A stretch of DNA of 64,000 nt, from the NCBI RefSeq assembly GCF_004193775.1, contig NC_041010.1:41529562-41593561 (forward strand), read 5' to 3'. How positions within the stretch are numbered: position 1 is the stretch's first letter; the number at the start of each line of letters is the position of its first letter. Of this stretch, positions 9,841 to 21,334 are shown piece after piece. The notes under the pieces were generated by a model. It was not told where the DNA came from, ran no database searches, and saw only the letters and a program-made list of their open reading frames with translations. The position numbers and the translations under genes are program-made. This DNA is from Glycine soja. Its lineage: Eukaryota; Streptophyta; Magnoliopsida; Fabales; Fabaceae.

Positions 9841-12800
9841 CGAGGATTGAATCATACCCTAATGATGAATAAATTATTTGAACTATCTAGTATGTGGACT
9901 CAATCACTATTTAGTAGTATGCAGTCTATGTCTATGCGTGTATTGTAGTATACACTACCATACCTATGCTATGCCTGTCAAAAAAAAGTATGCAGTGCTC
10001 TGCATAATTGTACGCGGACTTTCTTACTCTTGTCACCATTACTCTAGTACTATTTCTAAAAAATTCTCATATATGTGTTTTACAAAATTTGATTTTTCTA
10101 TTTTTTATAACATTGTTAATCTTATTTTATATTTTTGTCTTTTTTGTCCAAACCGAACTTGTAAGGCAAAACTACTTTTGGAGTTTAAGAATACTAATTG
10201 AAGAACATGTAAAAATTGAAAATATTAAGTTTATAACTTGCAAAGATGATAAAATTGACCTAGAGAGATCAGAGAGATCAGAATACTTGGTGTAGACATG
10301 CAAAAATAAAAATACTAAATTCAAAAGTATTCTACAAAGGTTTGAGAAGATTTTTGTAAAAGCGTCAGAAAAAAGATTTATGAATTATCAAAATAAATCC
10401 TTAAATTATTTGAAAATTTTTATTTAGGTTCCTAAACATTTTTTCAGTTGGGTATCTAAACTTTTTTATTTATTTTTTAATTAGGTTCCTACAATTAACA
10501 ACAAAGACCTATTCATAAAGAAATACCAGTTTAATGACTCAATTAAAAAATATAATTTAAAATTTCCAAATAATTATGCGTAAAAATTGAAAACAAATAT
10601 TTAGAATATATTTATTGTTCTTCCATCTTGGATTAATATATGGCAGATTAAGAAAAGAGAACAATGTCACTAACTAGTAACCACTAAGGTTGACTGTTGA
10701 GTAGCTCAAGGCTTTAGCGGGTTGTTTGTTCTCTGGCTCCTTCAGTTATTACTACTGTTATTTTGGCTAACCCCTCTGCGATCTGCTGTAAATATGTACT
10801 CTCACTATACCTATGCTAGCTATTGCTATTGACCGTGTACAGGTTCCTGCTTTCTTGTACCTATTTTTTCAAATCTAGTTTATTGATTAATAATGAATAT
10901 ATTTTCCGCTTCAGCTTCAAGCTGCGTTTTAACTTTTTATAAATTAATTAATTAATATAAGTGAAGGTACAGATCCAAAGGGGAGGGTCCTAGTACAGAA
11001 GTGACGCTGCCAATTGTAACAATTGCATGGCAAGTTTTTCAAAAGTAAAAAAGTGACACTGATGAAAATGAGACAACGTCAAAAAGAGAAATGAAACAAA
11101 ATGTTCCCAACTTTTTTTTTCCTACTTGCTTACTTTTTCTTTCTTTTTCCCCCCTTTTCCTTTTGGTTTTAGGATGAAGTGTATGTATATTGCTTTTTTA
11201 TTGTTGCTAGGTTTATTTTTATATATTGATGCGTATGTACCACTTTATGATTAGCTCAATTTGTCAATAAATTTTTGGTCATTATTATTAAGGCCAACCT
11301 TTTAATTCCGAATGAAATGGATGTAGACCATATATAGAAACTTGAACACAATGGATACCTCGTTAGCAAATTAATTATTAAAGTACTAATGTACCAAAAT
11401 CAAATGATGGGATAGCTTTGTAGTAAACAAGTGAGTAAACAAGAAAAGAGCGTATATATCTTGATTATGAAAGTGAGTCCATCTCTGTCGATAAACATTT
11501 AGAATTTTAATTTCTTTTTAAAGTAAATAAATGTATGAAATTTCACCAAAAAACTCGTTGGAATTTAATGAATGTCTAATAATAGAGGCCTTAATCATGA
11601 GCTGTGGGACTTGTGTGCAGAAATTAAAGTTGGAATCTCATAATTAAGTTACCAAAATCGATATGGTTTCATATGTTAATTACAAATTCATTGGTACTTC
11701 AAATTCCTCTCTTTATATTTATAAGTACCAAAGCTTAATTAGGTGGAAGCTTTTAGCTGGCTTTTGTCAAATCTATTAGGACAAGCGTCCTTAATATTAG
11801 CCCTTGTTTCCTAAGCAAGAAGAAATCTGCTTTTAATAAGGACCGAATTTTACCGTCCTTATATAAGCGGCATAGGTGTACGATTAATTCTTTATGTTTT
11901 TTTAAGTGGTTAATTCTTTATTCTGATAGAGACCAATTTGAACAATAACTAGGAGAAATTAACAAGTAGAAGCAAGAAGAATGTGCTTCAAGGACAGACT
12001 TTTACTATCCATATACAAGACGGCGATTAATCCTTTAATTTATTTTAATATGAGCACCAATTTAATCAATGTGTTGGAGAAATTTATTATAAGCGCCGAG
12101 TCAAATAATGCAAAAGGTCCAAAAGTTAAAGTACGTACTTGCATGTCACATTAGAACTTCCACTATTCCAATTCCAAAAAATAAATCAGTTTTGTGACTT
12201 GTTCCCACTTTTCAAAATTGGCGAGATGATTGCCAAAAGAAAAGACATCCATGACATTTTGGCAATTAAGCAACAATACTATATATCGTCACATGCATGT
12301 GTATACACAGTAAACTTTATGATATTGGAAAGAAGCATTATAGTGACAAAATCATGTGCTTACATGTATATACTTATAAAGGAATAATTTATTACAGATA
12401 TTGTTGCTGCAACTGCAAAAGTGATTAAACCAATATAACAATTGCAAAGCTGTTGTTAGAGCCATGGATTGTCAAATCTAAGAACTTTGAATTTATGCAT
12501 TTATGTAAGTGCATCAATACTTACAGATATGACAACAATTGACAGTCCTATTGTTTTAGTAACACATTTACTAAGAGGAGTGTTATTAATACATTATTAA
12601 ATGTACGTGGGAAATTTTGGGTAATTTTTAAATGAAAATCTTTGTTCTTGACTCACAATTATATGTTAAAAAGGAATTCTTTCTATTCTATAACAAGTAT
12701 TGTTTTAGGTTTTTTCATACAAATTAAGAAAGGCTAACAATAAATAAAAGAGTACTAATTTTATGAAACTAATTTTATTATTAATATCATATTAAAAATT

Positions 12801-13350
12801 AAAATAATACTTATTAGGGTTATAAGTGAAAAAATAATTAATACTATTTTGAAAATTAAAATGATACTTTTGTGGCTTAATTTTTCTTCTTACATGATAT
12901 TTGTTATGGAACAAATGAAGCATTTATGAATTTTATTAATATAATTGGGGAGATGTTTATGAGTAATCGTTATATTTAAAAAAAAACAGTACAGAAATTA
13001 AAAATAAATAAATATATATAATTATGCTCAAAATAAATTAAAGTAACTTATTTTGCATTTAATTAGAAATATTTAAGTATGCATAAAAATAGAAATATTT
13101 AAGTAATTTCAATTTGTGGGTCCTTACATGTACGAGTACCTTACCCATCTACCCTCGTCTTGTCAATGAGCAGATAGAGAAAAAATATTAATTTTACTCA
13201 TAGTTACCCGTTAGCTATTAATTTTCTATATATCAAATTTTACATATGAATATCTGCATGTATGCATTTTTTTTTTGCCATTTTTTCACCATTCGTTCTA
13301 GTATTTCTCTCTACTATTAGCTAAAGATAAATGTTAACATGCTTTTAAAT
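9841..13350. other. AT-rich intergenic DNA, nothing assigned
   Basis: The open frames at 9878-10295 and 12139-12387 have no recognisable domain and sit in AT-biased sequence. Around 10380-10500 the text resembles dispersed AT-rich repeats found in many plant genomes, but no boundaries are visible. Confidence 0.55.
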
Positions 13351-13461
13351 TTTTTTCTAACACACTATTTTATATAATAAAATTCATGTGGGTCTCATGT
13401 CTAAAACTAGTAGAATCCACGTATATTTCAATCAATAAAATAAAAGAGTGTGTTAGAAAAG
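13351..13461. mobile_element. Short hairpin element, MITE-like
   Basis: TTCTAACACACT at 13355-13366 pairs perfectly with AGTGTGTTAGAA at 13447-13458. The pairing continues imperfectly inward (ATTTTAT against ATAAAAT, TCATGTGGG against CCACGTATA), so about 110 bases fold into one long hairpin. That is the form of a non-autonomous terminal-inverted-repeat element. No protein is encoded, and a target duplication is not clear because the flanks are T/A runs. Confidence 0.6.
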
Positions 13462-15610
13462 AATATTAGAGAAGTAATATTTTTAATTCTACTACAGCAT
13501 CCTACTAATCCTCTTATTTGCTTTATATGCTACGTATTGAATATTTTTATATTTTCAAGGCATTAGATGTACATATTATTTTTACTTAATACTTTTTTAA
13601 TAAAGTATTAGAAAGATTTACTACTATATGATATTAGCATGGTGTGATATGTTTAGTAAATAATCATATCTCTTAAATTTATATTTAATAATTTGATCCT
13701 CAGGTCACTATCTATGAAAAAATATATGTTAAAAGAAATTAATTTTTAAATAAATTTTATTACCTAGAATGATTAGTATCTTACTCTTGGTGTAAGATAC
13801 ACCAGGTTAAAAAAAAAAGTTACACCAGGTTAAAAAAAGAGAGAAAGATTTATAGTATGATAAGTATTGAACGAATTTTATATTTTCAAGACATTATTAA
13901 ATACATTTATTTTTTATTTAATACTTTTTTTATAATGTATTACTTACAAAAATTTATAGAGATATAACATTACTAAAAGAGAATATATGTTGCCAATCCT
14001 ATTCATTAGCTAATATTTATTACTAAAAAATTATAAAATTACCAGTGGATATATGACTTGTTAATTGAGAAGTAGGACTCAAGTAATTTTACATTTTTTA
14101 ATAAATTTCAGTCTAGTAAAGAGTGCTTAAAAAATAGCAGTATATCAAAGAATATGTTATTAGTATTTTTTTTTTCCTTTTGCATAATGTGTGTGCCGTT
14201 TATATTTTAAGCAAGTAGAAAGTTGAAGTGTTTTTTTCCTTCTTGTAAAATCATACTTTGTTATGTTATTTATATTTTATATTTTTTAGTTTTTTCCATT
14301 AATAATGATTCGTCATGCATGTTTTTTAAAGTAAAATATGTCTTATAGTACTTTATATAAAGCCCAATTTTATTATACATTTTAATAGTGGTTTTGGAGG
14401 GGGGCGGGGTGTTGAGGAAATCTTTACACAGAGAATCGGATTAAACAAAACTACCAAGTAGAATATACACTAAAACCCTTATGACTCAGCTATTTGTTTG
14501 TTAGCAATGTGGATCAATTATGGTTTGATTATATTGGTAATATGTGATCTAGATCTCTTTCTTCTTTTTTTCTATTGCTGGGATAAAAAATTATACTACC
14601 CCACGGGGTTATCTGAACACTGATGACTCCATGCATTCGTGCAAAACCAAAAGGAAAGCAAATAAAGCTGAAATAAAAACAAAAGCTAAAGCATCCTCTT
14701 TGCTTTTCTCTCCTCCTAAATTTTAACACCATCTCCTTTTGTTTCTTTTAATCAACCCTTCTTTTTACACCGACGTACTCATCAGAGCCTCAACCCAACA
14801 ATCAGTACTTTCAAATTCAAAGCCATTATTCTTCTTTCTTATATCTCCTTCTTTTGTGCCTCGATTTAATGTCTTTTTGTTTGAGATAGGTTCTTAATTG
14901 CCTCCTTAGGGGAAATTAGCCGTGACTTACGAGTTCTCTATAGTCTATACTAGTTATTAAAATCACATGTTTCACACGGAAAATTTTGGAAAACGGGCTA
15001 ATTTTTTTGGAGGCTATGTAAAATTAATTAGATTAATGTTAGAGTTTAGAATATATAAAAAGTGCAATGTAGTTGTAACAACATATGTTATTGAAAAAAT
15101 TAGTTGGAAGTTGAAAATACTAACTGATAGATGAAAGTGAGAAGATGAAAAATTAACTGTTAAAGGTATAGTTAACGGCTGAAATAGTTAAAAAAATATA
15201 AAATGACAAAATAATAATATTATGATTTATTTAAAAAAGATGATAAACAAATTAATAAATATATCAAAGATAAAAGTGAAAAAAATATAAAAAAATTAAA
15301 ATTATAATTTAAAAAACTATTATTTCAAGTAATATTTTAAAAAATATTAAAAACTATTAAAAAATTACTAAAAAATTTATTTATCAAATCGCTAAATAAA
15401 TTTGTTAACTAATAAAAAAAATTAATAAGTAATTGAAATGTCTTAGACAATGTTAACATAATAATTTCAACACTATTCCTGATTTGAGAAGATAAATATT
15501 CTGAGTTTGGGGCGTTTGTCTCAATCCATTCAGAAAAAAAAAAAACAATTCCAAATTTAATAAGTTAGGCAACGCTTAAAGATATTTTTGTTTAGAGAAT
15601 GTAATTTTAT
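13462..15610. other. AT-rich intergenic DNA, nothing assigned
   Basis: Poly-A/T-rich sequence. A short direct repeat of ACACCAGGTTAAAAAAA lies near 13799-13840. The minus-strand open frame at 14529-14732 shows no known domain. Confidence 0.55.
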
Positions 15611-15850
15611 TTTTGAGTCATAACATTATTGGTGCAAAATATTTGTTGTTTTGTCAATAATTATTTTTTATTAAAGAACTTGAGGTGATTATAATTTTTC
15701 TTTTAATCATGTGTATATTTTGCATAGAAAAAAAATTAATTATGTTTTGCACCAATAATATTGGCAAAAACATGGCTCAAAATATTTTGAGTCATAATAT
15801 TATTGATGCAAAAACATGTGTATTTTATTAAAGAACTTGGGGACAGAAAC
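15611..15850. repeat. Inverted and direct repeat cluster, decayed MITE-like
   Basis: An arm at 15611-15645 (TTTTGAGTCATAAC, then ATTATTGGTGCAAAA) recurs inverted at 15744-15783 (TTTTGCACCAATAAT, GGCTCAAAA) and again in direct orientation at 15785-15815. The phrase TATTAAAGAACTTG occurs both near 15668 and near 15826. Three arms suggest a hairpin element that was duplicated or nested. Confidence 0.5.
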
Positions 15851-17872
15851 ATTATAATGTGTATATAACGGATACATAAAGAATATGATATTTATTTTCT
15901 AATTTTTCTTTCTAATAGTGCCTTAAAAAAATTCTCTTTCTAATAGTGCCCCCAAATAAAAAAATGTAATTAATTAGAGTGTTAAATCAAAGCAGAAATG
16001 GAATTATTATTTGTTATAAATCACTGCTTCTCTTTCATAATTATTTATTCACTTTAAATTAAACATAATTTTATATCACAATTTGAATGATTTATCATAA
16101 TTAAATATAAAATATAATTTATATTTAAAAATATTTATTTATTATAATTATAATAATATAAAAATGTTTTTTTTGCAATATACAGATTAAAAGTTAGTAT
16201 ATTAATAAAAAAGTATGTACGATTTAATTTGAGACGGTGATATTTTGTAATAACATAAAATTAATTTAAATAAAAAAATATGATACAATTTTTTTAGACC
16301 GGGCGTGTGCTCATGCATGTATATATGATTTAATTATTCCAATTAATGTGAATGTTAATTTAGCAGTTAGAACTCGTGTGTTGTCTCAGTACAAGATATA
16401 TAACATTATATATTTTTGGACATACGGGGGAATCTTTGGAGTTTTTGCATTAACCATTAATTTGTGTTTGATTTTATCAATTTGGGGACAGAAACACAAC
16501 AAGACTTGTACTACCTGTTACTATTTATATGGGATTTAACTTATGTGTTGTTGTTTAAAAATCACATAGTTTTAAAATTGAATCATAAAATTAAATATTA
16601 ATACAATTACATGAACAACATAAAAATAGCTGAAAAAGGACAATTGAAAAATATTTATTAAGTTTTAGAGAGGGTCCTGAACTACCAACCACCACCCGTT
16701 AATATTCCTCCTTGATACATTTAAATATTTTAAAAAAACATTTAAGTTCATGTCTCACTCTTTTTATTTTCTCAATTATGAATTTCCAAGACACTTTTTC
16801 TTCTCTCATTGGAATCCACATTTTACACTTTACTCTTACTAACAACTTGCTAAAATATTTCTCAACCATATCAAACTACTCTTTTCTTTTAATCTTTATT
16901 TGTATAATTGATTATTTTAACTGTCTTACCATTTCAATTTGATAATAATGTTACATTGCAATTTAAATTATCTATTATAAATCTAAAATTTAATTATATA
17001 AAAATAAATATTTATCCTCTATAATATTCAAACTAAAATATTAGTTTGTACAAATTTCTCAATCAATCTTTCTATCAAATGACATTTCTCTAGCCCATGT
17101 ATCTGCGATCGTTATTTTAGACAATGAAGCCGCTGCATCAAAATAAAATATTAGCATTTCAACAATGTTGACACTCCAAAATCTATCATTATCATTCATT
17201 TGCAACGTCCCAACGGTTTATTAAAAAATTAAAAACAAAGATATCAATAATCCATTACACCACAAAAGAGTAAATATATTTTAATTAAATTTGTAACTAG
17301 GGAGTCCTATTCTATCCCTATAAAACTGATTGTTAATCACAAAGGGAGATAGAACCTCACCACATAAAACCTTATAAATTAAGTGAGCTCAAGATTGACC
17401 AATCTACACAAATATTTTTCTTCTCGATAAATATGGGATATGGAAAAGTGTGGAGATTGAGTTGTGGCACAACAATTAGACCAGGGAATACGAAGCCACC
17501 AAGGAACCAAAGAGTGAAAATGGTGGTAAGCTTGGACAACCAACATTGAATCAACATATGTATCTGCGAGGCTGACAAAAACAACATATGTATCTCTGAT
17601 CGTTGTTTATTAATTTTGTAATATTTTCAATACAAACAAATAATTAAACTGTTACATTCTTGTTTACGATTTTTTTTCCATACTCTAATTACAAATACCC
17701 GAAGAGATTTTGAAATCACAACTTTATAGTAGTTCCTAACTTTATTCTAGTGAAGTTTCCTGACCGGGACAAATGGATGAATATGCCATTTTAAACAATG
17801 AATTGCGACCGTATTTTCTAAAAGTTTGTGATAGCTCAAAGCTTATTTGAATTAAATTATTAAAGAATAATT
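15851..17872. other. AT-rich intergenic DNA, nothing assigned
   Basis: The open frames at 16348-16539, 16712-16942 and 17372-17587 were read and show no domain. The words TTGGGGACAGAAACA (15839 and 16482) and ATGTATCTGCGA (17098 and 17559) recur, suggesting old repeat debris. Confidence 0.5.
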
Positions 17873-17884
17873 TGTGGAAATTTA

Positions 17885-17947
<63 letters not shown>

Positions 17948-18665
17948 TACATATGTATCAATGTGATATAACAAATTAATCAATCTTGTCGTACGCACTC
18001 AACTTATAGGCAATAAGCAGTAAGTACAAATTTAAATAAAAAAATTTTAACATAAAATTATCTAATTAAATGATGGCACGTGAATATTTTACATAATATC
18101 TTTTGATTACATTTTTCATAATTAAAAAAAAATCATCTACTCATTTTCATTTAACAATTTGAAAAATTTAATGACAAAAATATATGAAACTTAAATTTTG
18201 CTCATTAAAGGAGACAAATAAAAAATAAAAAAATTGAAAGGACTTTATTTTAAACAGAGATATAAGAATGAAAAGCTAACCTTATGGATCAATGTGGAAA
18301 TTTAATTATTATTATTATTATGTACATATGGATCAACGTGATATAACAAATTAATCAATCTTGTCGTACGCACTAAACTTATAGGCAATAAGCAGTAAGT
18401 ACAAAATTTAAATAAATATTTTTTAACATAAAATTATCTAATTAAATGATGACACGTGAATATTTTAAATAATATATTTTAATTACATTTTTCACAATTA
18501 AAAAAATCATCTACTCATTTTCATTTAACAATTTGAAAAATTTGATGACAAAAATATATGAAACTTATTAAATTTTGCTCATTAAAGGAGACAAATAAAA
18601 AATAAAAAAAAATTGAAAGGACTTTATTTTAAAAAACAGAGATATAAGAAGGAAAAGCCAACCTT
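17873..18665 (+). repeat. Tandem duplication of about 0.4 kb containing an ATT microsatellite
   Basis: Copy 1 (17873-18292) and copy 2 (18293 to about 18665) both begin TGTGGAAATTTAATT. They share CAATCTTGTCGTACGCACT, ATAGGCAATAAGCAGTAAG, CATCTACTCATTTTCATTT and the final GAGATATAAGAA. Differences are scattered substitutions and small indels, apart from the ATT run: about 21 units in copy 1 (17885-17947) against about 5 in copy 2 (18305-18321). This accounts for nearly all of the length difference. Confidence 0.9.
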
Positions 18666-19423
18666 CGTTTCGCATGGGTTTGCAATTTCCTCGGAAAACC
18701 AAATTATTTAGGCATAAAAAAGGAATATAGATTCTTTTCTTTTTTAGTTTTCCTTTTTAAAAAATATCATATGTTATCATTGCCACTTTATTTATTTCTT
18801 TAGTGAGTTCATTGCCACTTTATATGTACCTTGACTAAGTTCGTATTCTTTTTGACACTTTATTCAAAATTTTCAGTCTTTTCCTAAGTCCATATTCTCA
18901 ATTCCTTCTTTTGTTCCTAAAGTGTAAACCATGTGGGTAGGCATAGAATTAAATATAGGATTAGGAGAACCCAACTTCTTTGTTGGAAATATCTAAATAT
19001 TTCATAAATGTAAAGTGCTCCATTACAATTACCAAGGATCACTTCATACTTTTAACATAGGTCTCTCTCTCACACTCTCTTGCTCTCTCTCATGTCTCTT
19101 TCTTTCTCTCAGATTGAAAAACATACAAATCAATTAGATTTCATATATTTACCAAGAAAATATAATATGTTGATTTGGATCTCACAAGAGCTCTGATAGG
19201 AAGGCCATACTTTTTTCCCCTCATCCCTTCCTTTTGTTGCTTTCTGTCTTTCTTGTCTCCTTGTGTTCTTTAGCTCCTTTTACTTTTCTTTTTTTCTCTT
19301 TTGTTTTCTTTTTAGCTTTCTCTTTCTCTGATTTTCTCAGCGGGTTCCTGATTCTCATTCCAGAGCTCTACCTCTTTCAGTTTCATAGTAGTTAATGAAT
19401 AATATATATATTCAGATCTCAAA
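18666..19423 (-). other. 3' flank and probable 3' UTR of the KANADI gene
   Basis: This lies downstream of the KANADI stop on the minus strand. The first 100-200 bases below 19424 are likely 3' UTR; I could not fix a polyadenylation site. A pyrimidine-rich stretch (plus strand) covers about 19060-19330. No other gene was seen. Confidence 0.5.
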
Positions 19424-21283
19424 TTAAAGTGGCTGGCCCAAGCTGAATTCCAAATCCAAATTAGGCTTCTTCGGGCTTGATCCTGAAAGATTTGAGGATG
19501 AACTTCCATCTGATATTCTCTCATAGCTTAGGCACTTTGGATCCATTTCCTTCTGAAAAGCCAAATATAAAATAATTAATTAATGAAGAAGAAACAAATA
19601 TCATAATATAATATTTCTTTTTCTATACAATAAAATCTTGCATATACTATCTAAACTCTCAGCATTAGGCCAACTCCAGTGTACTAAAAAATATTACTTT
19701 TGTTTCTTTTTATAGAAAACAAGTTATGGTAACACACTATTATAACTTTATTCTTGTAAAAAGTAACGGATAGTTCTAGTGTAATGATGAGAATATGATA
19801 TAGAGGGGGAAAAATTAGAGATATATGCAAGTAGAACAAGAGAAGTGTGTGAACAGGTTTCCGGAATCAATCAATTTAAAGAACATTTGACTCGGAGAAT
19901 AATTACAGAACATTTCTATCAATCGAGGGAAAGAAAGTTCAGATAGGTACACCTAAAAGCCTGCTAAGTGCTAGAATTTGCATGTTCATGAGCTAGCTTG
20001 CAATTATTTTTTAGTATACCATAACCATTTACTATTCTTGTGTTTGTGTGTGTATGTCACCTATAATTTCATAGTCTAGACCATTGATCATTGAGTCAAA
20101 CGGGGTAGGTTTAGGTTTATATTGTCCTTTTCAATATGGTCATTAATAAATCTTAATTAGAGAGGGACGCCTTTTACGGCACAAATTTGGTTTTTTTAAG
20201 TGTTGTAATTAGTGTAAATGCGAAAAGGACTGGTCTACCCCATTTGAATTTGTGAAGGACAAAGCAGCTTTATGAAAAGCCTTTTCCTTTTCTCATCTTT
20301 ATAATGTGCATGGCAAGATGAAAAAGATCAAACGTATTTCCTTTCCCTCTCAACTCCTTTTCATGCATTCCAAACGCAGCCTAGTATTTATGTATAAATA
20401 CAACTTTTGAAACAAAAGTCCAACACCTTAGGCAATAAAAGGAGAATTTATAAGTAATTAGTAGCATTTTTACATACCTCAAGAGAAAAAGGCACGTTTC
20501 CAACAGAATCAGTCTTTGTCTTCCCATGCAACCAAGCTTCCCTGTTACAACCAAACACATGGAAAGAATATTTCCCATTACCGAAAGCCATGTAGTAAAA
20601 AAAATAAAGTGAGAAAAAGAAAGCCATCTTTTACTGCCTTACTTGTTTATTATAGCCCCTTATACTTAATTATTGTGCTGATTGAAATAAAGTTGGAGCC
20701 AGCCAATTCATAGCACATTGCCCATGGCTATATTATATTTATGTATGTATATATATGACCATTCAAGGAAATTTCAAAGGGCATAAATCATTTTGGCACC
20801 AGATTTCTAATTATGGGTCTACCAAAGGCTTAGCTTTGACACTAAGTTTTCCCAATTGTAGGGCGCATATAATAGGCTAATGTCTGAGCCCCACAAAATC
20901 CTAAGGAAAGAGATATCTCTATTTTTAAGGTGGTTTTTGGCAAATATCAAACTCCTGTCTCTTTGAATGGTATGTAGGAGAGTGTGTGTGTGTGGGTTCC
21001 TTTTTTACTCCCTTTTCACCCACTAGAAGAGAGTATATTATTACCCCATCATGTAGATTGGATGCCTCATGGTTTGTGGACAGACAGAACAAAGCAAACT
21101 GAAATGATTTATTCTTTTTGTGATTTTTTTGCGCCTAACCATGTTTGCATGTGAGGTTGAGAGAGAGAGAAAGGAGGATGAAAAGAACAAAGAGAGAAAA
21201 ATGCTCATGTGAATAAGACATGCATGAATTGCTCCGATTTTTATTAGTATTTTTGCGGCATGACTGCGGAGAAACATAGAATG

Positions 21284-21334
<51 letters not shown>

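Noticed and set aside
10008..10295. 95-codon plus-strand frame
   Set aside because: Low-complexity hydrophobic translation of AT-rich DNA; overlaps another frame of similar length.
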